Shown piece by piece: positions 47,628 through 59,450 of a stretch of DNA of 64,000 bases. The stretch is taken from assembly GCA_010405405.1 (NCBI GenBank), contig MU004231.1, positions 2,061,860 to 2,125,859 of the forward strand. Direction: 5' to 3'. Under the pieces are notes generated by a model, which saw nothing but the letters and a program-made list of their open reading frames with translations, was not told the origin of the DNA and did no database searches. The number at the start of each line of letters is the position of its first letter. Positions within the stretch are counted from its first letter, which is position 1. The stretch comes from Microthyrium microscopicum (taxonomy: Eukaryota > Ascomycota > Dothideomycetes > Microthyriales > Microthyriaceae). A program made the position numbers and the translations under genes.

Positions 47628-48113
47628 CTGTTGTGATTGATGGTTGAATGCAATGCCAGTAATCGCAAGAGATGTTCAAGCAGGTAACCGCCCGGTCATG
47701 GGTATTGCATTAAGCAGATTGCCAGATTGTGTTGACAAATGAAGAAAAGAAATTATCGCAGCACGATTGGCGTACAGAAACTTGAAAGCCTCTTCCCGTC
47801 CGTCCAGACTCCAAGTTGGGAAAGTGAGGCCCGTGCCCAGAGATGAAGATGGGACATTGGAGATCCCCACCAACCGCGATTCCAACCTCCAAATCCCATC
47901 CTCATATATTGACCTTTGAACTACCTATTCGCGTTCATATTTGAGTCAAAATTCCCCATCATACCCGCTCCGAGCTCTTCCACCAACCGCGCTGTCTACA
48001 AACCTACCTCCGTACGCTACACCCAACCATTCCGTATGACGACGACCTCTATGCGAGAATAACTCGCTCGTATAACTCCCTGAGCGGAGAAAAGCCGGGT
48101 CGAATCAATAATC
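47628..48113. other. Intergenic interval
   Basis: 3' flank of the transporter and promoter of the AP-2 alpha gene. Short mirrored ORFs near 47676-47892 are not supported. Confidence 0.4.
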
Positions 48114-51100
48114 ATGGCGCGCGGCGACAATGCGGCCACCGGCCCTTCGACCTCGTTGTTCAGCAGGAACAGTACGAGCGAAGGCGCTCCGATGAGAGGT
48201 AAGAGCCAATTCGAGATGGTCCAACGGAAGAATTAGTTGTTGACTCGGGCCTAGGCCTGGTCAAATTCATAGCCGACCTGCGTAATGCTAGAGCGCGAGA
48301 GCTGGAAGAAAAGCGTATCAATAAGGAGTTGGCTAATATTCGGTGAGCCTGAACACCTCCTGTTATACCCACCAAGTACTAACCCATGGACCAGGCAAAA
48401 GTTCAAAGGTGAAGACAATAGTTCCGATTTCTACGTGCTTTACTGACGAGCTCGTGTAGATGGCAAAATGGATGGCTATTCCAGGAAAAAATATGTTTGC
48501 AAGGTATGTAACACTTTACTCATTCTCATGTCTTATGCTAATGACTGCAGCTTCTGTATATCTACATCTACGGTTTCGACGTCGATTTTGGGCATCTCGA
48601 GGCAGTAAATTTGATATCTGCGACCAAATATTCCGAGAAGCAAATAGGCTATCTGGCAGTCACCTTATTTCTTCACGAAGAGCATCCACTTCTCCACCTG
48701 GTCATCAACAGCATTCGTAAAGACCTGATGGATCATAATGAACTAAATAATTGTCTTGCGCTTCATGCCATCGCGAATGTTGGTGGTCGGGAAATGGGCG
48801 AAGCATTAAGTGCCGATGTCCATCGCTTATTGATTTCTCCGTTAGTATGCGTTCGTCTTGAAGCAAAAGAGAATACTAATTAGGCCAAGAACCTCAAAAT
48901 CCTTCGTTAAGAAGAAAGCCGCCTTGACCCTTCTGCGGATATACCGCAAGTCGCCAAGCATTGTACAACTAGAGTGGGCGGAGCGTATCATATCACTCAT
49001 GGATGATCCGGATATGGGAGTTGCGCTCTCAGTCACATCCCTCGTCATTGCATTACTTCAAGATAGTCCGGATCGATACAAAGCCAGTTACGTCAAAGCT
49101 GCAAGACGTCTCAAGAGTATCGTGGTTGACAGCGAGTGTCCTTCTGATTATATCTACTACAAGGTCCCTTGCCCCTGGATTCAAGTCAAGCTGCTCAAAC
49201 TTCTTCAGTACTATCCACCGCCTGATGATACTCATATCCGTGAGCTGATTCGGGACTCTTTACGGCGAATCATGGAGACCGCGATGGATCAGCAAAGGAA
49301 CGTACAACAAAACAACGCACAAAATGCCGTTTTATTCGAAGCCATCAATCTTGTTATACATCTCGACACGGAGCATGAACTTATGGTTCAAATATCTTCC
49401 AAACTTGGGAAGTTCATCCAGGCGCGTGAGACAAATGTTAGATACCTTGGATTGGAAGCAATGACACATTTGGCTGCCCGGACGGAAACGCTTGAACCCA
49501 TCAAGAAGCATCAACAAATCATCATAGGATCACTTCGAGATCGCGATATTAGCGTTCGAAGACAGGGCCTCGATCTACTATACAGCATGTGTGACTCTAC
49601 CAACGCTCAGACTATCGTAGCTGAACTGCTCAAGTACCTCCAAAACGCTGATTATGCAATTCGAGAGGAAATGGTACTAAAGATCGCTATCCTTACAGAA
49701 AAGTATGCAACGGAAGTCAAGTGGTATGTTGATATATCACTCAAACTAATTGCCATGGCTGGAGACCATGTCAGTGACGAGGTCTGGCAACGGGTCATTC
49801 AAATCGTCACAAACAACGAAGAACTGCAAGTTTATGCTGCTCAGACTATACTACAATATGTCAAGCACGAACATTGCCACGAAACTTTGGTGAAAATTGG
49901 CGCTTATGCTCTTGGAGAATTTGGGCATTTGATTGCCGATAGTCCTGGTTGCCAACCCATTGATCAATTCATGGCACTTCAGACAAAGATGCCAGGCTGC
50001 TCGTTTAGTACCCGAGCCATCATTTTGTCTTCATTTGTCAAGTTCGTCAACTTGTTCCCAGAAATCAAACCCCACCTGTTACAGGTGTTCAAAATCTACA
50101 GCCATAGCCTGGATTCTGAGCTGCAACAACGAGCTTGCGAGTATCTCGCCCTTGCGACAATGCCAACAGATGATCTTCTGCAGACAGTTTGTGATGAGAT
50201 GCCTCCGTTCCCCGAAAGAGCATCCGCACTTCTCTCTAGGTTACATTCAAAGCATGCCACAACTAGCGACAAGCGAACATGGATTGTTGGTGGACGCGAT
50301 GCCAACACAGACTCTAAGGAAGTTCTTATGGCTCAGCAACCAACACTTAAGAGATCATTAACAAATTCCTCCGCAATTGAGACGATCAAGGCTACCGAAA
50401 AGACTCCTTCGAAAGGAGTACATAATGGAAACGGCACAAATGGTGTTCATGATTTGGCCGGGCTTGACATGACTCCTGCTGAAAAAGCGGAGAAGGAGCA
50501 AGAACAGACAAACTTCGCCAGTGCAATACATCTCAGCGCCGGCTGGGAGAAGGGTTATAAAGAGCTTCTGCTAAAAGACCAAGGTATCTTGTACGAAGAT
50601 GGGCAGATCCAAGTTGGAATGCGAGAAGAGTATCGAGGTGAACTTGGTTGCATCATTCTTTACTTTGCAAACAAATCGCCCTCCACCATGGGGTCCTTTA
50701 CTACAACTCTCCATAACCCTTCGTCGGATACTCTGAAGACCGATGTCAAAGGCCTACCAGACCACAAAATTCACTCAGATACTCAGGCCCGACAAACCAT
50801 CATATTCGAGGCGAAGAACGTATTCACAGAACCGCCAACGATACGGATATCGTATCTTGCTGGCGCCCTTCAAGCACTGACCCTGAAGCTTCCCATTGCA
50901 CTACACAAGTACATGGATTCCGCTCAACTAGGTGCAGACGATTTCTTCAAAAGATGGAAACAAATCGGTGGAGCACCTAGAGAAGCACAAGAAGTCTTTG
51001 GGATAGCGAACAAGAACAGAACAATTAGCCCATCGTTTACCCGGCGGGTTATCGAAGGATTCAAATGGGGCGTGCTCGATGGGGTAGATCCGAATGCTAA

Positions 51101-51336
51101 GAATCTTGTTGGAGCTACTGTACTCCACACTACAGAAGGAGGAAAGTTTGGATGCTTAATGAGACTGGAGCCAAACTATGAGAGCAAGGTAAGCACGATA
51201 CTCCTCCTGCCAGTCATCACTCAGCTGCTGACTAAAACAGATGTATCGATTGACCATCAGAGCAACGGACGAGTCCGTTCCTCCAGTCTTGATCAAGTTT
51301 ATCAAGGACGAACTATCTCAGGGCGAGGAGGTTTGA
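48114..51336 (+). CDS. apl3: AP-2 adaptor complex subunit alpha
   Basis: Seven exons, 48114-48198, 48255-48342, 48395-48408, 48460-48503, 48551-48840, 48884-51188 and 51241-51336, give 973 aa, the normal length. The N-terminal trunk (about 30-590) shows GLVKFIADLRNARARELEEK, RINKELANIR, DGYSRKKYVCKLLYIYIYG and FGHLEAVNLISATKYSEKQI, diagnostic of alpha adaptin including the basic PIP2-binding surface. Helical solenoid repeats continue to about 590. A disordered hinge (KGVHNGNGTNGVHDLAGLD) is followed by the ear domain (about 720-973) ending VPPVLIKFIKDELSQGEEV. It works in clathrin-mediated endocytosis at the plasma membrane. The 14-base exon 3 is unusually small; a longer apparent frame runs past 51200 if the last intron is ignored, but splicing restores the conserved C-terminus. 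Confidence 0.95.
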
Positions 51337-51499
51337 TAAAAATCATATCGCGAAGCATTGGCAGGCCGGTTCAAATCGGGGACTGCATGGAAATCGTGAT
51401 CATGGGGGTTGGTATACAAATGCTAGCGTGTTTCGCTGCTGTATATAATTTTTACTTCAATTGTAAATCGCACACGTTCGTACCCTTTCATCCTGACCT

Positions 51500-52358
51500 C
51501 TACGTCGTCGCCTCTGTGGCCTCACTCTTACTCGTCTTCGGCGGCCGTTCGCCAAATATCGAGCTACCTACCCTCACTTCATTACTCCCATGCACGATCG
51601 CCCCTTCATAGTCCGCACTCATCCCCATACTCAACTCAATCTCCTCCTCCGGCACCTCCAGCTCCTTGGCCACGCGCGCCCGCTCCTCGACTAAGCACGC
51701 AAAATCTTCATTCTCCGTCTCCTTCGTCGTCGCCTTACTCCTTGCAATCGCTCCAATCGTCATCAGCCCCGCCAGCTTTAAATGCGGACATTCCTCCTTG
51801 ACATGCCGACACAGCGCTACTGACTGCTCGCCTGGCTCGACACCTGCTTTACTTTCCTCGCCTGACGTATTCACCTGCACTTTGACGCGCAGCGGCTCGC
51901 CATCCTCGATGGATCCACGTCCCGTATTAAGGAGATCCGCTTTCTTGACACTATCTACGCTGCTCACGCACCAGAGGTTTGGTATTGTAGCGAGATTCTT
52001 GGCTTTGTTGGATTGTAGGCCGCCGATGAAATGCCATTGAATACTGCGTGGGAGGCGTGCGGCCTTGTCGGTGAGCTCTTGGACGTAGTTTTCGCCAAAG
52101 TGGGTGGGACGGAAGGTGCTAGGGAGGGAGGAGTCAGAGGAGGAGGAGTGTAGGGCGGCTACGTCGCTGGCGGGCTTGAGTTTGGAAACGAGGACGAGTC
52201 GGACCTGGGATTTGTTAGTGTTGACGTTGGAGGGGAGGGTGGGGGCGTACGGGTTGGGGGCGCTTGATTGCTTCGATTTTTGTGATGATAGATTTGAGAT
52301 TTTCGAGGAGCTGGGTTGCTCGCTGAGGGGTGAATTGCATGTCGTCTTCGGAGGACAT
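51500..52358 (-). CDS. Pyridoxal-phosphate homeostasis protein (YggS/PROSC family)
   Basis: Exons 52251-52358 and 51500-52204, joined by a 46-base intron (CACTAAC branch, CCCAG acceptor), give 270 aa. VRLVLVSKLKPA carries the Lys that forms the Schiff base with PLP; HFGENYVQELTDKA, IQWHFIGGLQSNKAKNL, VQVNTSGEESKAGV and SMGMSADYEGAI are family signatures, and VRVGSSIFGERP closes the barrel. The family (yeast YBL036C, human PLPBP) binds PLP without known enzyme activity and buffers vitamin B6 pools in cytosol and mitochondria. Its 3' end lies 163 bases from that of the AP-2 alpha gene, tail to tail. The start at MSSEDDM was chosen because the longer frame upstream is out of phase with the spliced product. 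Confidence 0.94.
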
Positions 52359-53250
52359 TGTTGCTTGTTGAGAGTTTGAGAGGTTGTCGAGTGAAAGTTG
52401 AAAGTGATGATGGATGATGAGAAGTCTAGGGCGCGAACTTTCGCAACGGCGCGATATAAAAATAACGAACAATCCAAATTGCAAAGTTCTAAATATCTGT
52501 TTGACTCAATGCATATAGATTGAAGACATAATCTCTTCAATGAAAACAACAATCTGGTCGGTTTCGAATTTGATACTTTCTGATCGTGCTATCACTAGAA
52601 ACCACAATATTGCACCATTTTCCTGAAGAAAATAGCTGAGCAATTCAAGACGTTGAGAACTGCTCTGAGCGATATTCCTAAAAACAACTCGGGATCAAAT
52701 TTTGTATTTTCTGGGCAATTTGTACCTTGTATTATTCAAGCTTGTAACATTTTTGTATTGCCGACATTATTCACAAACTATAAACATGTTTCTTGCAAAT
52801 ACAAGAGGAAGCCTAGAAGGATCTGGTCCAACTGACCTGTGCATTTCGTTGCAGAGATTCATGAACCGGAAACCCAAGCTATATTCGAGCAATGTGTGGG
52901 TACCGAGAAAAAGCAAGGAATCAAAAGTCCATCAAAAGGACTCATGGCAAGAAAGACAGGTAAGTAGCATGTCCAAACAGTCGGACTGATGTTTTTTTGT
53001 CGATAGGGGGTTCCGGCTAAGACTGTAACTTCTGGGCTAATTATCATCCAAGATAAGCAGTGAGCTAACTTTTGATGGGCCGTGAGTAAACAGAAGTGCT
53101 GATGTTTCTCATGGCAATGATGGCATCCAGCAAGACAACAGTTGCTGTTCAATGACTGAAGCAGGTTTGATCATTCGATTGCTTCTCAACGGAATGTAGG
53201 TGGGTTCATTTTTGCCTCATTAGGAAAATGCGAGCTTGTGATTGTGAATT
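52359..53250. other. Intergenic interval
   Basis: Promoter of the YggS-like gene at the left; 3' flank of the fourth 2EXR-like gene at the right. No gene, repeat or RNA recognised; ORFs 52653-53152 overlap and have no family. Confidence 0.4.
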
Positions 53251-54648
53251 TCAGTTTCTGGGCTTCAACTGAGCAGTGTCACAATCCACGACTTTTCGCC
53301 AAAATTCGTCGACGAAATTGCGAGGCCACAGACTGTAATCTCCCAGACCTTTGGGCTTCAGAACCTCGCACCAGCCTTTCAATTCGTTTTCCAGAGACTG
53401 CTTCGCAGCCAACAAGGAAGGATAATGGGAGAGCAACATGCCAACCTTTCGGGATTGCGCCCAAATCTGCTTGTTCAACATTTGGAGTTGGGCATCGTCC
53501 GGTGTGACAGGTGTGCCTGGTATTTGGAGCTTTTCAACACATTCCATGCGTGAGAAGCAGTCTTGAAAGGCTATCAGAAGAGGAGAGCAGCTGGGAATAG
53601 GCATGAGAGCCTCTTTGAGTAGGCGTCTGGCATCTTTCTCCTGAGAATGCCGTCCCCATCTCCAGGGAGACGTAGATCCTGAACGAAAAGAAGACACCAC
53701 CTGATATGGCTCATTGCTTCCCCAATCAATGGTGAGTTGAGTATACTTGGCATACCGATCGTACATCCGATGCCATTCCGTGATGGGTTGGATGTGGGTG
53801 AGGCATTTGAGGCTCGGAAACATCAGCTCAATGTCATGCAGGCAAAGACGCCTGGACACGCGACCATGGGAGCAGCATTGCGGATATTCATGAGAGAAGT
53901 TTTCGCAAAGAATAGCAAGCTTGGTTATCTTGTGTGTGGCTCGTATGGCAAAAGTGAATGGGAAATCAGGTGTTGTTATGGCCCCCCTTTTCTTGATGGG
54001 GGCATAGAGTTGCTTTAATATCTCGAGAGCAGTTTGAAGTTGCGGCTTCACTTTCCGGACATGACATATAGCTCGAATAGATCGAGCTTGGTCAGCGAGC
54101 ATATCAGTTTCCCGCGGCTTATACTCGAAATCCAAATAGAAGGTCTTATGGGATGCTGCGAAATCATCGCTTTCTTGTTGGAGTTGTTGTGACGTCGCTC
54201 GCAATGACTCCAAGGTTGCAGCTTGAGCAAAGTGGTACACCATATGTCGAATCTCCAGTGGTAGTCTTAGGAATGGGAAAGTGGATGAAGGTAGACAGAA
54301 CGTTGTCAATCTGCGCCCAGTTAGCATAGGATTAGAAGAGTTTTCACTATTTCTCTTGAGCCAAGGGCTCTGAGATTAATAAACCTGGGCTTAGTCTAAG
54401 CTTTGGGATGTAAAGACTACTCTTCCAGTTCTTTCTGAAAAGGGCGTTGAATCAGAGTAACATACCTGCACTTTCTCTACTCATAATTAGTTCATGATAT
54501 CTCGAATTTCCTTGAGATCATAAGCGCTTACCATGTCTTCATGTGTACGGCACTGTTCGCCCATACTCCCGAGTAACTTCCAGTCTCCGAGAGTCTTGCC
54601 AAGCGTGGTTTGACTGAAGTCGATCGACTCCGCTGTATTGGACGCCAT
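53251..54648 (-). CDS. 2EXR/F-box-like family protein, paralog D
   Basis: Exons 54532-54648 and 53251-54369 give 411 aa. The first exon ends GDWKLLGSMGEQCRTHEDM, the family N-terminal motif; a 162-base intron to the acceptor ATCTCAG keeps frame. Then FPFLRLPLEIRHMVYHFAQA (the clearest 2EXR opening helix of the four), ATSQQLQQESDDF, and CCSHGRVSRRLCLHDIEL with MFPSLKCL. It lacks the 32-base exon and its flanking introns seen in A and B, so it is intronless over that part. It sits inverted relative to A-C and about 8 kb away, with AP-2 alpha and the YggS gene between. Function unknown. Confidence 0.75.
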
Positions 54649-55787
54649 GATAGAACTGGCAGCAGTCACTTATGTCAATGAGGGACTTAAAATAAGTTTC
54701 TGTTTGCTGAGATCTGGTGAAGAAAGAATTTGGAGACTACTGGGCCAGCAGTCTCTAGTGACTGAGGGTTTTCGCCAATTGTTGGATCCGTTCGTACGTA
54801 TAGGTCCTAGAAGATGTGTATGAAGCAGAAGCTTGAGATTAGAGGCCGTCGAGCTTATAGGAGAGGGTGGGTAAACAGAAAGCCGTGTGGTTTGTGTAGA
54901 AGAAGAGATCCAAACAAACTGCAGTTGAAGGAATACATATCCAGCCACTCGTGAAGAGGTGAAGATGTGAAATTTGTTGATACGATTTTCACCTGATCTT
55001 TATACCTCATAAGTAAGGAGTCGGGCGTAATGTGATATGAGCAGGTTGATTGCGCCTAATGAAACTGGAGCGAAGTCGAAGTGCTCTTGGGCCAAAGCTG
55101 GATAGCAACTGCTTCGTCGAGTGCCGCTTCAAATGCTCAGGGCGCTGTACCAAATAAACAGGCGACGAGTATGCAGACAAACTGCTCGTCATCCTGCCTG
55201 AAGTAGCGGCTGTTGTCGATCTAGAAACAAGCCCTCTTACCTATGTTGGTAGCTGTAGTTCGTGCCAGGTGCTTGACGACTCATCAGGTGAAACGGGTGC
55301 AGAATTGGTCAGTAGCATTGAACCATCACCAGATCGAGAAGTCTCGTCGGATCATATCCTGTCGCTGCCCTCCGGCGCGGAGAAGGCATTATTTGATACC
55401 TATTCGATGTATCAGGGGCGTGACTGTGGTAGTATCTTTATCGCATGGTAAACGCGATAACGACAAGAATTGCAATGAAGAGGATACCCAACAAGACTGA
55501 AGGTCAGTGGGCCAAAGACCCGGGTATTTGGGCAAGTTGATTTCAAGTTCATGCAGCCGAGTCGAAAGTTTGAAAGAGTGCCATTGGAGGAGACAGGGCC
55601 TTGCTAGGGAAAGATCATATCAGTGACAGTTCGTACCATAATCCATTATCAAGTACATCCCGTCTAGAGCGTAGCAAGCTAAAGCAACAATGTCATAAAG
55701 TACTAGCCATTACCCTTGTATTTCTCACAAATCGAAAGTGTTCTCCCATGATCCTTTACATGACATATTGGGTGTGGTATCTGCTTT
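54649..55787. other. Intergenic interval with an isolated open stretch
   Basis: A plus frame at about 55158-55451 reads protein-like (DKLLVILPEVAAVVDLETSP, later AEKALFDTYSMYQGRDCG) but has no clear start or splice partner and no family. It may be a remnant or an exon of an unrecognised gene. The rest is ordinary intergenic sequence. Confidence 0.35.
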
Positions 55788-56856
55788 CTATGTCTCTTTT
55801 CTGAGGTCGAACAGCGCAGAGAGTCGAATCAACCAAGCGTGCAGAGCAGCCAAGAACGGAATTAGCTGTCCCGGAGAAGATGGATCTCCAATAGGTTCCA
55901 TGTAGCTGTATTGAATTGTCATCTCGGCTGCGGCAGCACGGAATGGAAAGAGAATGAACGTCGATAAAGCTGTTCCAGCAATAGTTGCTCTCGATATATT
56001 AAGAACCTCTCGACCGTTATGACTACCCTGTTCATGGTCATACGAATCAACAGTCTGTGAGACTGATCAGCCACCGTTAAGTCTCTATGGCAAAGTCTAT
56101 ACTCACCCATTTCTTGTCATTTTGGGTTCCTTCCCACCACCAGGCTATCGTTGGCAGAATTGAAGCGCTGATGTTTCGAGCCACAGAAAGCAATCCAAAA
56201 GCAGCGCCAATACACGAAAATGCTGTCATTACTTTCCAGTAAGGTCCTCCGATGTCCACTTGCACAAAAATTCACGTCAGATTTTCGGTCCCCAGATAAG
56301 GAAGCAAGCTGCTGCCCACAGGATAAAACCAAAGTTGGGCGCCCTGTAACCACAACGTTGAGACTAGCCAGCAACATAGCCCGAAAGCATTACCTCGAAC
56401 ACCTCCATTTACCGTTCCGATGAATGCTGTAGCCAGGTTGGTGCCTAAGATGTTGAAGACAACAATGCTTTCTGCGGGGCTAATATCGTACAGGGCAGCT
56501 CGTCTAGTCCAGCTGCCAAGAATGGATATGCATACAACAGTGCTGAACAGCATGGGAGCAGCGCCTCCTGGTTGACGGAGAGGGCGAACAGCAACTATTT
56601 GTGAGGAGATTGCCTGAAGATATAGGCCGGCTCGAATTCCAAGGCCGTATATGTCTTGGGCGAAAACTTCGTTGCCGGCTGAGCGAGCGGATATCCTGTT
56701 AGGCTCATGCCCGCCTGAGAGACTGAAGTAGATCGACACCACGGTGATCGCAGAGCCGCATAGTATCAGCCATGTAAATATGATGCGCTCGAGTTGATGT
56801 TTTGGTTGACATCTGTGGATCGCAATGGGAAGCAATTGATCCGTGGAGGTGACCAT
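55788..56856 (-). pseudogene. Polytopic membrane protein gene with an in-frame TGA
   Basis: Exon frames 56107-56856 and 55788-56054 (52-base intron, GTGAGT donor, CACAG acceptor) would give about 338 codons. Membrane segments include LERIIFTWLILCGSAITVV, APMLFSTVVCISILGSW, ESIVVFNILGTNLATAFIG and TIAGTALSTFILFPF, and DIYGLGIRAGLYLQAISSQI is typical of a large uncharacterised fungal membrane-protein family (YGxGxRxGxYxQW). A TGA at 56272-56274 sits inside otherwise continuous coding sequence (TENLT-stop-IFVQVDIGG). One C-to-T change from CGA would produce it, as RIP or drift could. No intron removes it, and the next base (A) is not the CTA context of known readthrough. Either a recently inactivated gene or an assembly error. 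Confidence 0.6.
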
Positions 56857-57249
56857 CGTATGTTAGTAATTTCCGGTTCCAAAGAATGTTCCTGATAATA
56901 CGCAATCCATATTTCAAACGCCGCGACTTGAGACTTCTTATGTACCGGTATTTACCTTTGCAAGCCACGCGGGACATCTTGAGATCTACTCGACGACATG
57001 TACGAGAAAAAGCAAATCTTGCAGCGCCTTATATTGAGCCTTGTGGCTCATGTGGTTCATCTTTGGTAGACAAACAGCCATGCATTTCTTGGCCATTCCC
57101 TCAAGGGGGCCACATCAGAGTTGCACGAAGATCGAGACTCGTGTGAAGTGTAGTCTGGGCACTCAGCGGCTGCTCGTAATTTGCCACTTGCAACCCGTAC
57201 TCAACATAACTGGTAAACAGTTCGTTTATCGCCCAGCATAATCCGCTTG

Positions 57250-57540
57250 CCTACGAAGAAGGGCTTATCATCCGAAGAGAATATGGAGAATCCAGTCCAT
57301 GGTACTTGCCTTTGTGGCTTGAGGCGTCTGTTGTTCTGATCGTAGAGTGATCTGCTATCTCAGCCTGATGGAGTTGAATTGGTAGAGTTGAAAGATAGAG
57401 GAATATCTGCCCAATAATCAGGCATCTGGTCACGCCGGTGTACCCCCAGAAAGACGCGTATGGTGCGGCGATGAGCAGCACCTACCGAATCCGGCCCGCC
57501 AGTAAGTTCTACTTCAGGTCTCGGCCTGGGACGGGCCATT
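57250..57540 (-). CDS. Possible short gene divergent from COP9 subunit 1
   Basis: ATG at 57540 opens MARPRPRPEVELTGGPDS, followed by a good intron (GTAGGT donor, GGGCAG acceptor) leading to IFLYLSTLPIQLHQAEIADH and a Thr/Ser-rich tail. The gene is short (about 70 residues) and shows no family. Its promoter would be shared with the COP9 subunit 1 gene. Weak support; it could be an upstream exon of a longer gene or non-coding. Confidence 0.25.
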
Positions 57541-57765
57541 TGAGACGATGTTGTGTTGAGTTCAAGGAGGTTGAAATGTTGTTAGGCTGAACTCTGACGC
57601 GCAGAGGCAGGAAGCTCACAAGCTTGGACCATCACGGCCTGTTGCCTCAAAACTTCCACCACCAAGACGCTGCGGATCTTGCAAGTTACTAACTTACTAC
57701 AACACTCCATACTTTCTTTTTGCGACAACCACTGGATCTGCTTACTTGTGTCGCTTTCATTCATC

Positions 57766-59286
57766 ATGGCGGCGGCGAAAGAAACTCCAAAGATAGACCT
57801 TGACTCCTATATCACAAATTATGAAGGACGGCTACTCATCGAACGTCTTGCTACCATTGGAAGCTCAAACTCCCATCTGGCCCCAGAGGCTTTGCATTTG
57901 GCTGTTAAGCAGGCCAAGCAAGGCATAAATGCGGAAAGATATACAGAACTAGCCAAGCAACTGCAAAGTGTGGCCCCAAACGATCCGTTAGCAGTAATAG
58001 ACACCGACTGGATTGCTATCACAAATCGCCGCACGCGAGCAGAAACCGAACGACTTGATGCGGAGCTCAAGCAATACAAAAACAACCTGATTAAGGAAAG
58101 CATTCGGGTAAGCGCTAGTATATTGCACCTCAAACTTCAGAGCTAACACAATTACCTAGATGGGAAACGAAGATTTAGGGAACCACTACCTGGCGATGGG
58201 TGACTGCTCGTCTGCCTTCAAATGCTACGCAAAGATGCGCGAGTCTTGCACCACCCCCAAACACATCTCTGAGATGAACCTTAAGCTCCTCTTCGTCTCC
58301 ATTACACAACAAAACTGGACTGCTGCTGCAACATATCGTGTCAAGATGTCTGGACTCGGAATTTCTGCTGATGAGCGCACTGCTCGCTTCGACCCACTGA
58401 TGAACGCTGCAACGGCTCTGGCAAATCTCAACAGTGGCTCCTTTCGGGATGCGGCCAATTTATTCCTCGACGTAAACCCAAATTATATCCTCCTTCCTCC
58501 ACAAGCAGGCATCAAATTTCAGAAAGAGGTCATCTCACCAAACGATATTGCCATTTATGGTGGACTATGCGCTCTCGCTACCATGAATAGCGCTGAGCTT
58601 CGCACTCATGTTCTCGAGAATCAACCATTCCGACAATTTCTAGAACTAGAGCCCCATCTACGACGAGCCATTAGCATGTTCTGTAACAGCAAGTTCACGT
58701 CATGTCTTGCCGTATTAGACTCTTATGCTGCAGACTACAAACTCGACTATTACCTCCAAAAGCATTTCAATATGCTATATCACTGCATCCGTACCAAGAG
58801 CTTGGTGCAATGGCTCTCGGCTTTCAGCGTTGTCACCTTCGAGGAGATTAGCAAAGCCTTTCCTCCTACAAAGCATATTCCAGCGAGCCTTGTGAAAAGT
58901 GGTTCTTGGACCCTAGAAGAAGAATTGTCAGCGCTCGTCAAAACGGGTCTAAATGCTCGAATCGACTCAGTCTCTGAGGTAAGCCACTCCCCTTATAACT
59001 TTCAGCTCGTCATTGACCAGTTTAGCGACTCACCTCTCCCACTCCCGACGCCCGACTTTTGATGATCGAAAATACATTGAACATGGCCTCGACACAAGAG
59101 CGAGTTCTCAGTCTTCGACTCCACCGAATCAGCATGGCCTACGGTGATGGTCTAGAAGTCAAGGCTCCGAAATTCCCGCAATTCCCTACTTCTTCGTTCG
59201 GAGAGCCTATCAATTCTGATGGTGGTCACTTTACCCGTGGTTCCGGTAGAAAGAAAGAAGGTGGCATGGGCAGTTTCATGGTATAG
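57766..59286 (+). CDS. csn1: COP9 signalosome complex subunit 1
   Basis: Exons 57766-58107, 58160-58978 and 59026-59286 give 473 aa, all phase 0. IDLDSYITNYEGRLLIERLATIGSS is the conserved start of CSN1. TPR-like helices follow (GNEDLGNHYLAMGDCSSAFKCYAKMRESC, NWTAAATYRVKM), then the PCI region: ISPNDIAIYGGLCALATM, LRRAISMFCNSKFTSCLAVLDSY, YYLQKHFNMLYHCIRTKSLVQW. The C-terminus is ARLLMIENTLNMASTQER and a Gly-rich tail. The complex removes Nedd8 from cullins; in Aspergillus csnA loss disturbs development and light response. Start chosen at ATGGCGGCG with good context; the frame extends further upstream without conserved residues. Confidence 0.95.
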
Positions 59287-59450
59287 AAACCTGGCTGCCC
59301 CCATCAATGATGAGCTTCATGTTTTTATGTGCATAGCAATGGCGCTCAAGGGTACAGTCTATTACAAGTATTAGACGGTGATGTGATTATTGTAGTATAC
59401 CAATCTATACATTTGACTGGTTCTTCTAATATGATATTCTAGTCTAACTA

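Noticed and set aside
51241-51611. Extension of the AP-2 alpha frame past 51200
   Set aside because: Arises only if the last intron is not removed; splicing gives the conserved ending VLIKFIKDELSQGEEV.
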